Shown one piece after another: positions 1-11,154 of a stretch of DNA of 64,000 nt. Numbering within the stretch: position 1 is the first letter of the stretch; the number at the start of each line of letters is the position of its first letter. Made by a program: the position numbers and the translations under genes. Source of the stretch: Aselliscus stoliczkanus (lineage: Eukaryota; Chordata; Mammalia; Chiroptera; Hipposideridae). The notes under the pieces are model-generated. The model was given only the letters and a program-made list of their open reading frames with translations. It was not told where the DNA came from and made no database searches. The stretch is from NCBI GenBank assembly GCA_033961575.1, contig CM066730.1, positions 134,984,523-135,048,522 on the forward strand, in the 5' to 3' direction.

Positions 1-79
1 TTCTCCCTGGCTGTGCTTCCCTGCCTCCCACTTTCCTTCTTTTCTGTCATTTCATAACTATTTAGCTAAGGCGTGCTTC

Positions 80-168
80 TCACATACCAGGGGTTGTGAA
101 AGGCATTGGTATGCAAAGATAAAAAAGACACAGTCCCTGCCCTCAAGGAGCTTAGTGGCTTTTCCATA
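80..168 (-). repeat. L2 LINE 3'-end fragment
   Basis: The stretch around 'cagtccctgccctcaaggagctta' (123-153) is the familiar antisense form of the L2 3' region. It is short and diverged, so the family call rests on this one block. It sits just upstream of a MIR copy of the same orientation. Confidence 0.6.
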
Positions 169-181
169 TATCGTTATAAAT

Positions 182-390
182 AATAACAACTAACATTTAC
201 TGAGTGCTTTCTTTGTGCCAGGCACTGTGTTAAGCACTTTATTTTATCTTGTATATTATTTTATTGTCATTTTACAAATGAGGAAATTAAAGCTTAAAAA
301 AGTTAAATTGCTGAAAATTCCATAGCTAGTAAGTGTTGGAGCTGGGACTCAAACCCAGGTCAGACTATGTTCTAAACCATTGTGCTAAAA
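182..390 (-). repeat. MIR SINE, antisense
   Basis: Reads as the complement of MIR over nearly its full length: 'catttactgagtgcttt', 'gtgccaggcactgtg', 'attttacaaatgaggaaa', 'ctagtaagtgttggagctgg' and a closing 'aaaccattgtgctaaa' that corresponds to the tRNA-like head. This is an ancient element shared by mammals and carries no function I can see. Confidence 0.87.
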
Positions 391-639
391 GACCTTCTGA
401 ATCTTTAGAGTTCCTGGGATGACCTATTGCACATTTTGCAAAATTAGATAAAGTGTCATCCTTAAAATGAATAACTGGTTAGATATTAATATTTTAAAAA
501 TAATAAAGGGAAGTGTGATCTATCTCCCTACTAAATTTTCCAAAGACCTATTTCTTAGCCCACATACTTTATGCCTATTTCCAATGTGCGTATATATACA
601 TATATATTTCATATTTGTATTTATATATATGAAATCTAA

Positions 640-642
<3 letters not shown>

Positions 643-686
<44 letters not shown>
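643..686. repeat. (AT)22 microsatellite
   Basis: An uninterrupted 44-nt AT dinucleotide run. It is preceded at about 589-636 by a looser tract containing two facing copies of 'atatatttcat/atatatgaaat', so the whole 586-690 region is self-complementary and could extrude a cruciform. Length is likely polymorphic. Confidence 0.97.
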
Positions 687-689
<3 letters not shown>

Positions 690-690
690 T

Positions 691-1345
691 TCTGAGACTC
701 TGAGTCACATAACTGTTTTAAGCCTGGTAGATGATTGACCATTTCTCCTTGATCAGTTTCATTCTTTTCAAAGGCAGTTACCCTTGAAACCTCAATTATT
801 ACCATGAAGATTGCGCTAATTCAGTTATTTTGCTGATATCTTCCTGTCCTGAGGGTGTTTATCTTCCTTTCATTTTCTCACCCAGCCCCCAGTAGTTTTC
901 TCCTTTCCCCATGTCACTCTTTGTGTGTAAGGCTCCCTTGGGAATTTATGGAGCAAGATTGTACCAGCTTTCCCTGCCTATTTTTTTGAGGTAATGAAGT
1001 TCTGAGTCCTCTTCTGTTGTCTTCTTCATTCGTCTTCTCTAGATCTAACTTTTATTTCCTGCAAAATGTTTTGAGTTTCTCTCCTGAGATTCCGTCTACT
1101 CAAGAAGATATTTGTTGTCATTTAATTCTAGAGAACAATGTTGCAAAATGCTTATTTTTCATGCCTAATTTTAAGCATTGCTTTCTTTAAAAAAAATACG
1201 AAATGGACATAAAAATAATATGAAGTTCAAAATAATGGTCTCTTTGGTTTAGATATTGAACAACTTGTCATCTCAAACATTTGTAAAGCTGCAATAACAT
1301 CTTTTCCAATCTGACTTATTGTCCTGACTTTCCTCTTTTTTTCAA
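691..1345. other. Unique sequence, no gene seen
   Basis: AT-rich single-copy-looking DNA. I find no open frame with a known domain, no RNA gene and no recognisable repeat. Pyrimidine-rich clusters are present but no splice-site pair bounds a convincing exon. Confidence 0.6.
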
Positions 1346-1520
1346 GTGGTATTCTGTAATGGTTAAAGGCATGGGACTTGATGTCAGACAGACCCAGGTT
1401 CAAATCCAGTCTTTGCCAGTTGCTCCTGGGCCTTATTGCTCCTTGTGTTACCCTCTCTGTTTTTCAATTGCCTCATCTGTAAAATAAGGATGCTAATACC
1501 TATATTGTATGGCTAACAGT
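1346..1520 (+). repeat. MIR SINE
   Basis: Sense MIR: 'taatggttaaaggcatggga', 'cccaggttcaaatcc' (B-box region) and 'tcatctgtaaaataaggatg' appear in order. The 3' CORE ends near 1520. Confidence 0.85.
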
Positions 1521-1548
1521 TAGAGCTTAGTTACTCTAAGTACTTTTA

Positions 1549-1655
1549 GGCTAACATTTAATCTTCATAACAATCCTATGAAGAAGGTATTATTGGTATT
1601 AGTTACATTTTATAGATGAAGAAACTCAGACACAGAGGACATAAGTAATCATAAA
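1549..1655 (-). repeat. MIR SINE fragment, antisense
   Basis: 'taatcttcataacaatcctatgaag' at 1559-1583 and 'acattttatagatgaagaaac' at 1605-1625 are antisense MIR core. It lies tail to tail with the preceding sense MIR. Confidence 0.8.
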
Positions 1656-1689
1656 GGTTGTATTTATAAGGTTATATTTTTTTAGTTTA

Positions 1690-2060
1690 ACACAATAGCA
1701 CAAGCATTTACCGTGTGGACATAATTTTAAATGGCTTTGTAAATATGTTTAAATGGTGACCTACTGTTTCATTGTGTGGTTGTGCCTTCATTGGCTTAGC
1801 TATTGGCATATTATCAGACATTTGGGTTGTTTTGGGGTTTTCTCTATTGTAAATACCATTGTGATGAACATATTTGGACATAAGGTTATTCCATAATTCT
1901 GATAATTTATTTGTCACAGATTCAAAAAGAAGAATTAGAGTCTAAGGGCAAAAACACTTTTTTTCAGGCTTTTGCTGCCTATTGCTACAATTGTTTCCCA
2001 CTGGTTGCATAAATTTACATTACTATTAGCATGAGAATGTCTGTTTTATTGCACTCTGCC
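1690..2060 (-). mobile_element. Old L1-type LINE fragment, antisense (tentative)
   Basis: Resembles the ancient L1M tail class: 'tttgggttgttttggggttt', 'tattgtaaataccattgtgatgaac' (1849-1873), and further on 'tgcataaatttacatt'. Divergence is high and there is no intact frame. It could instead belong to another old LINE; the repetitive nature is surer than the subfamily. Confidence 0.5.
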
Positions 2061-2565
2061 CAGGTTAAAGTCATCGTGTAAAGAGCAAAACACAAAGGTT
2101 AAAATCCTGTATTGCACTGAGAGCCTTTCAGCTCCCTCAAATATTGGATAGTCTTTTCTACATTATCAGCCAGCTTGCGTTGGTCTAATCATTCCCACCA
2201 GTTTCATTTTAAGCTACCAGATAAGATGGAATTCAACCTCACTGGAAGGGTCTTGATGTTAAAGATTATGCCTCTGTTATGTGGACAATTAGGACCTTTC
2301 TTTGACAAAGTTCAACTAAATTGAGTAGATTTTAAAAACCAAGGTGTGATTTATAAAATAGAATGACTGTGGGTATTCTAATTGCATTCTTTCCCTGAGA
2401 TGTAATGAACATTTGCTGCTTTGGAACAGAGCAGAGATTGTGGCAGAGTATCTCTATCCATTTCTTTTCAGGGAAAACAAACAAAAAACTCACAACTTTT
2501 TCAGGAAGATGATGTTAATTTATTATGTTCCTAAGTATGAGTTCTTTAACCAAAATTTATGTCCT
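2061..2565. other. Unique sequence, no gene seen
   Basis: No repeat, RNA gene or plausible exon recognised. Base composition is like the surroundings. Confidence 0.55.
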
Positions 2566-2690
2566 TCCACATACTAGCTTTGCGGCCTTGGACAAGCCAT
2601 TAAATCTTGCCAAATCTCTATTTTCTCACCTGTAAAATGGGGGCAATAATATCTATACTTAGAGCTTTTTGAAAAATAGAGATGCTGTGT
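2566..2690 (+). repeat. MIR SINE fragment
   Basis: Sense MIR core: 'actagctttgcggccttgga', 'tctcacctgtaaaatggggg' and 'ataatatctatactta' follow in the expected order. The 5' tRNA-like head is missing. Confidence 0.82.
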
Positions 2691-2787
2691 ATGAATTCTT
2701 ATTGTGGGTGCTCAAGTCATGGTTCATTGCATGATTGAAATTCTGTTGCTTTTATAAAAGAATTGTTAGGATTAACAATTTTTTTCC

Positions 2788-3232
2788 AAAACCATTTTTT
2801 TTTTAAGATTTTTTAATTGGGGAATTGGAGGAGGGGAATAGTGTTGGGGAATCAGAGAATGGGGACAGATAAGTTGCTGTCCTTTTGGTCTTTAGTCTAG
2901 TTGTGGAGGACATTGCTTCACTGGCTCACGTTGATATTATCATTGCTCTTTTCTTGGGTGAGGCAGATCAGTCGCCGGCCTCTGGACGGCCGCTCACAGC
3001 GGCTCTTGGCAGCTCACATTGGCTGCCAGCCGCTCACGCTGGCTGCCGGCTGCTTACTGTAACTTATGACAGCTCACTACAGCAGGGGCTGCAGCTGTAG
3101 TGACTCACAGCAACCCAGCTCCAGAGGGCAGTGTCACTGGCCCTCATATGTGGTATCCGAACCGGGGCCACTGGCGTCCCAAACCAGCTCTTAAGCAACA
3201 CTCCACTCGGCCAGCCCCCAAAACCATTTTTT
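2788..3232 (-). mobile_element. Full-length GGCCGGCC-headed tRNA SINE with target duplication
   Basis: The element (2801-3219) reads on the minus strand from a head ending at 3219 to an A-tail at about 2801. On the plus strand it begins 'tttaagattttttaattggg' and ends 'cactcggccagcccc'. The 13-bp target duplication AAAACCATTTTTT is found at 2788-2800 and again at 3220-3232, which fixes both boundaries. The body (2970-3110) is GC-rich and built from reiterated 'gctcac' and 'ggctgcc' units. The open frame at 2885-3100 is only the antisense reading of this body and is not a gene. Confidence 0.93.
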
Positions 3233-3708
3233 GTCCAAACTAAATGTTAGTTGATCTTTGGTTTTGAAACTGGAAGGGCTGTTAACTAGACTAGACTAAA
3301 TATCTAACCCTTTAATATCCTTGGGGCCACTGCTCATACCTCCAAAGAGGAAGCACAAATTAAATCAGGAATGCCACTCTCAGTTTGTGCTTACAGCACT
3401 GTAGTAAAATAACGCTCATAATATAAACACCTGTTAGAGAAAGAAATTCCACAGCTCTGGAAAGAAAACCTTGTGGAACTCTAGTGTCTGAAGTATGTGT
3501 GGGGAGACATACTTTACATAAAACAAGTGCAGGCTTTCAAGAAAAACTAGCGATCCACCTGCAATCACTCCTAGCTTTACTTCATTGTTTTTGGTTTTTG
3601 GTTGTTGTTTTTTTTTTCTCTCTGACTCTTCAGCCAGAAAGGATAGATCAAAAGCAGGTGCTCCAGGATGCAAGAGAATGGTCATAATAATAATAGTCAC
3701 CACCACAA
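3233..3708. other. Unique sequence, no gene seen
   Basis: Opposed open frames of about 67 and 90 codons overlap at 3434-3706, but neither has a domain, a splice context or codon bias suggesting translation. A T-run at 3607-3619 lies inside. Confidence 0.55.
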
Positions 3709-3915
3709 AAGCAGCAATAGCTTACATTTATTGAGAGCATACAGGTTGTGTGTTTAAGCACTTTCTATACCTTGTCTTTACAATAACCAATGCAGAAAAT
3801 ACTATTATTCCTATTTTACAGAGGAGAAAACTGAGCCTTGGATTGTTTAAGTGACTTGTCCAAAGCAAGTGTGTATAAGATCTGGAATATAAACCCAGGT
3901 CTTACTGGCTCAGAT
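3709..3915 (-). repeat. MIR SINE, antisense
   Basis: 'cttacatttattgagagcat', 'attcctattttacagaggag', 'gtgacttgtccaaagcaag' and 'aaacccaggtcttactgg' are antisense MIR in order. Confidence 0.85.
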
Positions 3916-4159
3916 TTCTTGGGTCTCCCCTAGGTCTCTGAGTGTGAAAAATCATAAGATCTAGTAGGTACTATTAAAATATGATGAAAGCAAGACAGTG
4001 TCATAGAAATCAACAGCAAGAAGGAATACCTTGTGCTTTATCCAGACTAACCAAACTTTCTCTGTATAGTTATGGAAATTAAGGATCAGGGTTGCAGCTT
4101 TCTAGAGATCATACAACCTACTCTATGGCCACATGAGGACATAAATGATTATCATTTGT

Positions 4160-4275
4160 TGTTATCTTTTTAAAAAACGTTTTATTATGAAAAATTTCAA
4201 GCATACACTAAAGAGACCTTCATAATGAAGCCCCTATCATTCAGTTTTTACAATGACCTATGTACATTTTGCTAT
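4160..4275 (-). mobile_element. Ancient L1M-type 3' fragment (tentative)
   Basis: 'ttttattatgaaaaatttcaag' at 4181-4202 followed by 'ataatgaagcccctatcattcag' recalls a common antisense end of old L1 elements. Short and diverged. Confidence 0.45.
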
Positions 4276-4280
4276 TCTTG

Positions 4281-5611
4281 TTGATTTCTTTTGATAGTTT
4301 TCTTTTAGCTCTTCAATGAGAAGGGAAATTTAAGGTGACTGGAAATACTCAAGAATTCTTCTTATCTTAGTTTCAGCTTTACACAAAGTACCAGGAGGAA
4401 GAGATTTCTGTTGCTACAGACTAATTAATATTCCATATCCAATGTCTAAATTCACTTGAGGCAGAGGGAAGAGGTACGTGGAGCGGGGATAATAGTTAGT
4501 CTTGTAAGTTTAGCTTGCGGTATTCTATTTGATGTAAAGTGGCTTGCTTTTTAGTGACATTCTCGCTGGACCTGTTCCTCTGTTTGATCAACTATGTCCA
4601 TCCACCTTCTCCCCACAAGGGAGGCACATTTTAACAAATTTCTTCAAGCTAGGACATTGGAAAGATAAAAAAAAAAAAAAAAAAGAAAAAGCTAGAATCC
4701 ATCCATTAGTATTGTACGAACAATGGTTCCCAAACACCTTTTTGCTTGAAATCTTATTATTTTTGTTAACAGTAACATTTTTATTATTTCACATTTGCTA
4801 AGCCCCAACAATTAGCTAGGCCAGTTAAAAACAAATAAAATCTGTGTCAGCACTTGGGTGCTCAAGGCCCAATTCTCATGCCCCTCTGCCCTCTCTGTGT
4901 CATTTCTGTGCTCAATATTTGTCTTTGAAGTTCAATAGAGCCCAACCCTCAGAGGAGATTTTCAGGGAAATGGCCAGAGGTAAGCACGGTCTGCCACATA
5001 CCAGAGGGTCAGCTGTTTAGGAGTGTCTTTAAGTGATCGCTTGGCTCTCCCACAGAGTCAAGGGCTAGCTAGCATTGCTGCCAAGAGGGCAAAAGGAGTA
5101 GTAGTTAGAGGGAGAGGAGGCTTGAGTAATTCCTTTAAAAAATCAGTTAAGCTCCAGAGCTAGAAATTTATCTCTGAAGAGTCAGATAGGAGGAGGGAAA
5201 GGGTCCATGCTTAAAATGCCAAAACATAGCCCAGCAGATTGATTCTGTGCAGCCAGTATCAATCATGCAGATAGAATTTGCCACAAAATGGTCCAATGTT
5301 CCTTTTTTTCCCCCTTCTCTGACTTAGGAGTCCAGATGGAGCATGAACAGTGAAGAATGGGTGGGTATTTTAAGACATCTTAACTAAGGTGGGGATGCTG
5401 AAGCTAAACATGAATTTCCCAGTTCCCCTTTCTCAATACATATGAAATAAAATCCTTGTACTGAACTGCCAAGAAGTATTTGTTTCCTTGGAACTTTGTG
5501 AAGTGTTATAAAATCAAAGTTTGAGTATTCCTTGGAGAAAAGAAGGTGTTGAAACTAATTACTTTCCCTTGATAGAATCTATTTTTATAGGAGCACATTT
5601 TAGGTGATTTT
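4281..5611. other. Unique sequence with an A18 run
   Basis: No gene or family repeat recognised across 1.3 kb. An oligo(A) run at 4667-4684 is not preceded by a SINE head or retrogene-like open frame, so I do not call it a retroposition tail. The 5506-5790 antisense frame runs into the next SINE. Confidence 0.55.
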
Positions 5612-6054
5612 TTTTGTTTGTTTGTTAAAGATTTTATTGGGGAACCAGGGAAGGGGAACAGACAAGTTGCTGTCTTTTTGTTCTTCAGTTTAGTTGCGGA
5701 GGACGTTGCTTCACTGGCCCATGTTGGTATCGTCATTGCGCTCTTCCCGGATGAGGCAGATCGGTCTCCAGCCTCTGGATGGTCGCTCACTGCGGCTATT
5801 GGCAGCTCATGCTGGCTGCCATCCGCTCACGTTGGCTGATGGCCACTCACTGCAGCCCATGGCAGCTCACTGCATCAGGGGCTGCAGCCTACACCATCAC
5901 CAGGGCTTGCAGCCCAGCTCCAGGTGGAGCTGTTGTTACCTGTAGAGGGCAGTGTCACTGGCCCTCATATGTGGGATCCGAACCGGGGCCGCTGGCATCC
6001 CAAGCCAGATCTTAACCAGTGTGCCACTCGGCCGGCCCCATTTTAGGTGATTTT
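5596..6054 (-). mobile_element. Full-length GGCCGGCC-headed tRNA SINE with target duplication
   Basis: Element 5612-6038, minus strand. A 16-bp direct repeat CATTTTAGGTGATTTT occurs at 5596-5611 and 6039-6054. Read on its own strand it has a tRNA-like head with A box TGGCACACTGG and B-box-like GGTTCGGATCC, then 'tgagggccagtgacactg', then a GC-rich body (5760-5900), and a tail beginning 'ccccaataaaatcttt'. Three overlapping antisense open frames here (73-83 codons) are by-products. Low divergence from the copies at 19801 and 23816 suggests a fairly recent insertion. Confidence 0.95.
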
Positions 6055-6139
6055 AATGTATTAATAATCTACTAAATGTTTTGGACTTCTTTTTGGTTTT
6101 CACAATTAAAAAAAATTCTTAAACTTTCTGAGGTTATTA

Positions 6140-6280
6140 AAGCAATATATGACCATTTCAAAAATTTGGAAACTATATAAAAGGATAAAGAAGAAATTAA
6201 TCACCTATACTTCTACCTTCCCAAAATAACCACTGATAACATCTTGGTATATTTCCTTCCAGTTTTTTTTTCTGCAAGCA
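6140..6280. repeat. Possible ancient interspersed repeat
   Basis: 'aaattaatcacctatacttc' and 'taaccactgataacatcttgg' followed by 'atatttccttccag' recalls a diverged old mammalian repeat, but I cannot assign family or strand from memory. Confidence 0.35.
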
Positions 6281-7761
6281 AATAATCATGCTATTATAAT
6301 TTAGTCACTCATTTTTCTGTCATTTGAACTTTAATTTGCCAAATGTGAATGAAAGAACACATAATTTAGGTCAAGTAAAAAAGATTAAAATGTAAGCTAG
6401 AATTTATAGGATTGATTTTATAAATTTTAAACATCAATGGTGAAATTGTTTGGTCCATTGTCTTAAGACATGTTATAATTCCCTTTAATCAGCAATAGTG
6501 GCTAAAACATGTGATCTAAAATTGTAGCATTTGCTTACAAACAGAAAATAGAGGAAACAAAGAGAAACTATACATACTTAACAGACAATAAGAAAGCCTT
6601 GTGTTACTTAGCATTTAAAATTGTCAAAGATAGAAATTAAAAGTACAAAAGTTGAAGCATTGGTGACCATAGTGAGGCCTCCAGACATGAGTCAGCCACA
6701 AAAAATGCTCAAACTGATTTAAAAAGCTCTTTGTCATGGTCCAAAAAAACAACATTTTTAGTGTTTTCCTTTGACTTCACATCCCGCTATTACAAGTACA
6801 TGGCTAATTATTATCTGAATGATATCTATTATTCCTGTGTCCTAACCGGATATGATCCAAATATGGCCACAAACACATTATAGTGTGCAGCAAAATCAAA
6901 AGAATAAGATAATTCTGTTTTTAAGGGTTAATGGTATTTTCACTCCTCCTCAGTTTGAATCACGGACAATAGCTCTCCTGTTGTCTATTCTAGGCAGCTG
7001 TGCAGAATAGTAAAGATTTGGAGATCTTTGTAGGCAGGAGAAAAATTAAGCCTTTGTACACTTTTTATTCAGTATATTCTACCCAACACCCATGTGTAAG
7101 AGTTGGACTTGGGAGTTGCAACAGGCTAAGGAAAGTTTGCACAGATAAACAGAGTTATTCTAAATTCTGGGCCTGTGAAGCTCTGAATCACAAAGTGCAA
7201 TTGCAAATGTTCTGGAAATGATATATAAGAAGTCCATTTTCTAAATCTGCCCACTGTCTTCTGTGGGTTTCATTTATTATTTTTGAATAATGAACATATG
7301 AAAAGAATTAGTTGAAAAGTTAGCAATTACCTCATCATTTTCAGTTCTCAAACAGTTACTGTTCTTAAGAGTGCTCTTGTGAAAGAATGCAGCCATATAT
7401 GGAAGGAAAGGCAAAAGTACCAGTACAGTTTTAAATAACTAAAAACAAAAAAGGACTCCAAATAATTGGTTACTGTGGCCACCATTGAAAAGTTATAATT
7501 AAACTCATTGGTACTTCCAGTTGGGTGCCAGGATGTGCTTTTATGTACCTTTTTTCAGGTCTCTCATGCTTGATATGAGAGTAGATGATTCTAACACATC
7601 AAAACTGGGAAGAGTGTCCCAAGGGAGGTGGTAAGTGGGGTCAGGAAATGTCATTTGGATGGAGGATTTTATTCCATCTTTCACTTTGGGAATCATTTCT
7701 AAGATAGATTTGAAAATCTTAATGCCCTTTCTTATCTCACCTTTGTAATTGTTGAGAAAGG
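6281..7761. other. Unique AT-rich sequence, no gene seen
   Basis: About 1.5 kb with no recognisable repeat and no convincing exon. The frame at 7000-7221 lacks any known motif. Confidence 0.55.
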
Positions 7762-7860
7762 AATAATAATAATAGTTACCACTTATTGAGCACCTAATAT
7801 GTATCAGGCACTCCTCTTTCGGTATTTTAATTAATCATCACAACAAACCCACAAATTATT
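7762..7860 (-). repeat. MIR SINE, antisense, first half (split by L2)
   Basis: 'accacttattgagcacctaa' and 'gtatcaggcactcc' are antisense MIR 3' region. The matching remainder of MIR appears at 8567-8665, so a later L2 and SINE separate the two halves. Confidence 0.78.
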
Positions 7861-7867
7861 CAAAAGC

Positions 7868-8566
7868 TTACCATGGCTGAGAAGGCCCTAGTTCTGCCCT
7901 CATCTCCCACTACTCTCTCCTATATCAACCCAACCGTGCTCACTTCTTTATCCCTCACACACGGCATACATAACTCCCACTTGGCATCTGCCTAGAATGT
8001 TCCCTCTGCCTAGAATGTTCTTCCCCAAAGTATCTGAATGGTTTGCTCTCTCACTTCATTCAGATTTCTGCTTAAACTTCAACTCATTAGTCAAGGCTTC
8101 CCTGATAATCAATTACAAATAAAATCCTACCCTTCATCATTCTGTGTCCCCTTATCCTGGTTTCTTCTTTTTTTAAAAAACATTCTTTTTTAAAAAACTT
8201 TATTGGGAAACAGTGTGTTTTTCCAGGACCCATCAGCTCCAAGTCAAGTCATTGTTTTCAATCTAGTTGTGGAGGGCACAGCTCACTGGCCCATGTGGGA
8301 ATCAAACCGGCAACCTTAGTGTTATGACCCTATGCTCTAACCACCTGAGCTAATCAGCTGCCCCTATCCTGCTTTATTCTTTTTCAAAGCACTTATCACC
8401 ACTAACCTTATATATTTGTTATTGTCTCTCATCTTGTTATGATATAAGTTCCTTGAGAATCGGGCCTTTGTCTACTTCCTTTCCCCCCACTGATTTATCC
8501 CCAGTGCTTAGAACAGTATCTGGCACATATTAGACATTGATTATATTTGTTGAATGGATGAGTGAA
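7868..8566 (+). mobile_element. L2 LINE 3' region, interrupted by a VES SINE
   Basis: Sense L2 hallmarks: 'tgcctagaatgttcttcccc', 'ttcagatttctgcttaaact', 'tcaaggcttccctgat', then after the SINE 'agttccttgagaatcggg', 'ccccagtgcttagaacagta', and the terminal 'ttgttgaatggatgagtg' at 8548-8565. No open reading frame survives. Confidence 0.82.
8153..8384 (-). mobile_element. VES-type bat SINE in L2
   Basis: Element about 8173-8364, minus strand. Plus-strand landmarks are 'tttattgggaaacagtgtg' near the tail side, 'cagctccaagtcaagtcat', 'gtggagggcacagctcactgg', and the head complement ending 'gagctaatcagctgcccc'. A near-perfect target duplication (TATCCTGSTTTMTTCTTTTT, two differences) flanks it at 8153-8172 and 8365-8384. 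Confidence 0.88.
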
Positions 8567-8665
8567 GAAACTGAATCTCAGACTGGTTAAGTAAGTTGCC
8601 CGAGGATACACAGTATAGTCGCAGAGTCAAGATTAGAACCTGTGTCCTTCTGAATCCAACAGGTG
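8567..8665 (-). repeat. MIR SINE, antisense, second half
   Basis: 'aagaaactgaatctcagact', 'taagtaagttgcccgagg' and 'ttagaacctgtgtccttctga' continue the antisense MIR begun at 7762. Confidence 0.78.
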
Positions 8666-9035
8666 GCTGAGAGAATGTCATATCAGAACTGAGCATCAAA
8701 AGATAAGCATAACTTAGTATTTATGGCCTTCTGCTATTGCTGAAATGATGTTGCCTTCTTGTAGTTTTCATATTACCATTCCTTTTTAATATTTTTGTTC
8801 CACCCAGAAATAAATCTTATTGCTATAGGGATGACAAATCACATAATACTGTAAGGAGAGCTGGTGAACTTGCATGCATCCTAGTACTTCTCTGTCTGTC
8901 TACTCAGTAGGCAATGGCTCCTTGCATATAAACCTGGACTCTGGTATGAAACTTGGCATGACAGGGGGACTCAGTGTGCTCTCACCATTCATGGTGCTTA
9001 GCAACATGTTCAGACCAGCTTCTTATTCCATGTGA
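8666..9035. other. Unique sequence, no gene seen
   Basis: No repeat or exon recognised. Confidence 0.5.
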
Positions 9036-9110
9036 GGCACTTAGACTAGCACCTGGCCAGTCCTCTGTCTCAATAAATGATAATAATTATTAGCATTATT
9101 ATAGTATCAT
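9036..9110 (+). repeat. MIR SINE 3'-end fragment
   Basis: 'gcacttagactagcacctgg' followed by 'tctcaataaatgataataatt' is the 3' end of sense MIR, drifting into an ATT-rich tail. Confidence 0.65.
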
Positions 9111-9504
9111 TCTTTTCTTCTGAAGCCCAGCACAGTCTATGTGCCCAGGTTTCTTTGGACCATGTTTTCCCAGCAGCTCTGCTGTCACTGGTGCCTTGGA
9201 CAAACCCTGTGTTATCCCAGTCCTTAGCATCTCTTACCTATGGGCAGGGCACGCACCTGCTTTGGTCTAACCTTTGATGTGGACACAGCGGTATCCTGAA
9301 CACTTATTGATCGCATCTCCACAGATATTTTATTAGCCCTTTGGCAAATTGCATCTACCTATGGTCATCAAGAAAACTTATGGTTGATTTCATTAAAAGT
9401 TTTTGTTTAATCCAGAGAAATATACATCCCACCTTTCTCTATTGTTAATGCTTAATGATTTCTGTAAAGTTTACTGGAGTCCACATACTCTGGTTCTCAT
9501 CCCT
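9111..9504. other. Unique sequence, no gene seen
   Basis: Two 66-codon frames here show no motif. No repeat recognised. Confidence 0.5.
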
Positions 9505-9705
9505 ATGGAAAAGTCATTATCTTTAGAGTCATACAGACACATAATCTGTGTGACCTTGAATGAGTTGCTTCACTTCTCTGAACCACAGGTTCCCCATATA
9601 TAGCATGGGAATAATAATGTGTTTCTTACAGAGGAGTTGTAAATAGCATAATATACATAAAATACCCAACACAATGCCTGGTATATACACTGAAATTACT
9701 TTTTG
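9505..9705 (+). repeat. MIR SINE
   Basis: 'tctttagagtcatacagac', 'gtgtgaccttgaatgagttg', 'atgggaataataatgtg' and 'acacaatgcctggtatata' are sense MIR in order. Confidence 0.84.
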
Positions 9706-10039
9706 TTGATGGAGAGACTGATGATGAAGATGATGATGTTAGGAAGCCATCGCTTCTGATAGTCTTCCTTTCTCCTTTGAATTATGTCCTAATCATGCCT
9801 TCTTATCCCTTATTCCAGTTTAAGCTGCACAGGAAGTTTCTGCAGGCAATGCTTGGGTTCAGGGAGGTGTAATCTCTGATCCAGGAGAGCATGGCCCCTC
9901 TTCATCTGTGATCTTACAGGTGGTACTTTGGATAATTTCTTTTTTGTTGCAAACAGCTCTATAAACAACTCCAATCTCTTTGATCTGTCTTTTAGCGCCA
10001 CGTCAAACCATCTGCTGTTGGGCCTTAAGCCCAATATCA
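9706..10039. other. Unique sequence, no gene seen
   Basis: A short GATGAA-rich patch lies near 9719-9738. Otherwise nothing recognised. Confidence 0.5.
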
Positions 10040-10170
10040 CTTTCTGTTTGCTTCTAGAATGCTCTGAGAGGGTCTACAAGTGCACAGTGAGCCCCTAGAG
10101 AGTGGGAACCATGCCTTATCTATCCCCAACACAAAGCACAGGGCTGGGAGGAAAAAGATGCTCAGTACAT
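10040..10170 (+). mobile_element. L2 LINE fragment (weak)
   Basis: 'agagagtgggaaccatgcctta' and 'atccccaacacaaagcacaggg' then 'tgctcagtacat' resemble the L2 3' end. Diverged. Confidence 0.5.
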
Positions 10171-10706
10171 TTTTTTGCCTGTAATAGTCATCTATGGTCT
10201 TGCTAAGCTTCTCTTTGCTCTTCTGTCATCCTGTCCTATGTGCACATATTTCTATCATCTGATTTTTGTACAAACATTTCAGCTCAGCTTGATCCCCCGC
10301 CCCATTTTTACTCCAGTAAGCTTACATTTTCCTTTGGTAAATCTATGCACTCCGTTAAATACTTTAGCTGCTGGGAATACTTATATGGTCATTAGAGCTT
10401 TTAGGTAGTTTCTCGATAGTATATTTTACTCTCTTGTTTCCTTCTCTGACATCTTAAATAGGGAGCAGAGCTTCCCTCCCTTGGAGCACTGCTTTTTATC
10501 ACATATTAAATTTCTTCCTTTTTTTAAAATAGAATTTGCACCTCTTTCATATATTTCTGGCAAATTTCCCGGGCTCTGGGAAATTAATTTTGGCCATTAC
10601 CCTAGCAAGAAAGGGAGCTATCTTTCACTTTATATTCATAATCTCTGTTTTTTTCTTGTATCTAAATCCTATTAATTCTACTAGCCCACTTCCACTTTTG
10701 TTTTAA
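10171..10706. other. Unique sequence, no gene seen
   Basis: Frames at 10175-10408 and 10481-10675 have no domain. 10475-10680 is pyrimidine-rich and AT-rich. Confidence 0.5.
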
Positions 10707-10970
10707 TAATAATAACTAACATTTGTGTAGTGCTTTACAGTTAAAAAAATATTTTCACATCAACTATTTTGTCTGAGCCTAGCAACTCTATGAGACTGGT
10801 AGTGCCAGTACGTTATTATTCCATTTTCACAGAAGAGAAAAAACAACCACACCCCAGAGACTTTAAATGATTTATCTTGGGTCGCACAGCTTATAAGAAT
10901 TGGAACTTTGGACTTACACCCAGTTTTCTGATTCCAAATCCTGTTTGCTTCCTACTGTTCCACACCGTAT
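10707..10970 (-). repeat. MIR-family SINE, antisense
   Basis: 'aataactaacatttgtgtagtg', 'attccattttcacagaagag', 'tcttgggtcgcacagctt' and 'acacccagttttctgattcc' are antisense MIR features. The 5' part suggests a MIRb/MIR3-like variant. Confidence 0.75.
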
Positions 10971-11116
10971 CTATATACACAACTACTCTTACAGACTAGT
11001 TGCAAACATTTGGCTTTGAAGTTCAGCTTGATTATTTTCCATCTTGTTTTCTTTCTTTCTTTAGGTCATTGTTGAAATCTATCTATCCAAACCTATCTCT
11101 TAACCATAATTTGTTG

Positions 11117-11138
11117 TGTTTTGTTTTGTTTTGTTTTG
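11117..11138. repeat. Short (TTTTG)n tract
   Basis: About four copies of TTTTG lie within the 5' part of an L2-like stretch. Confidence 0.7.
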
Positions 11139-11154
11139 CCTTTGCACCCACTTC

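Noticed and set aside
4667..4684. A18 run as a processed-pseudogene tail
   Set aside because: No coding-like sequence upstream and no flanking direct repeats.
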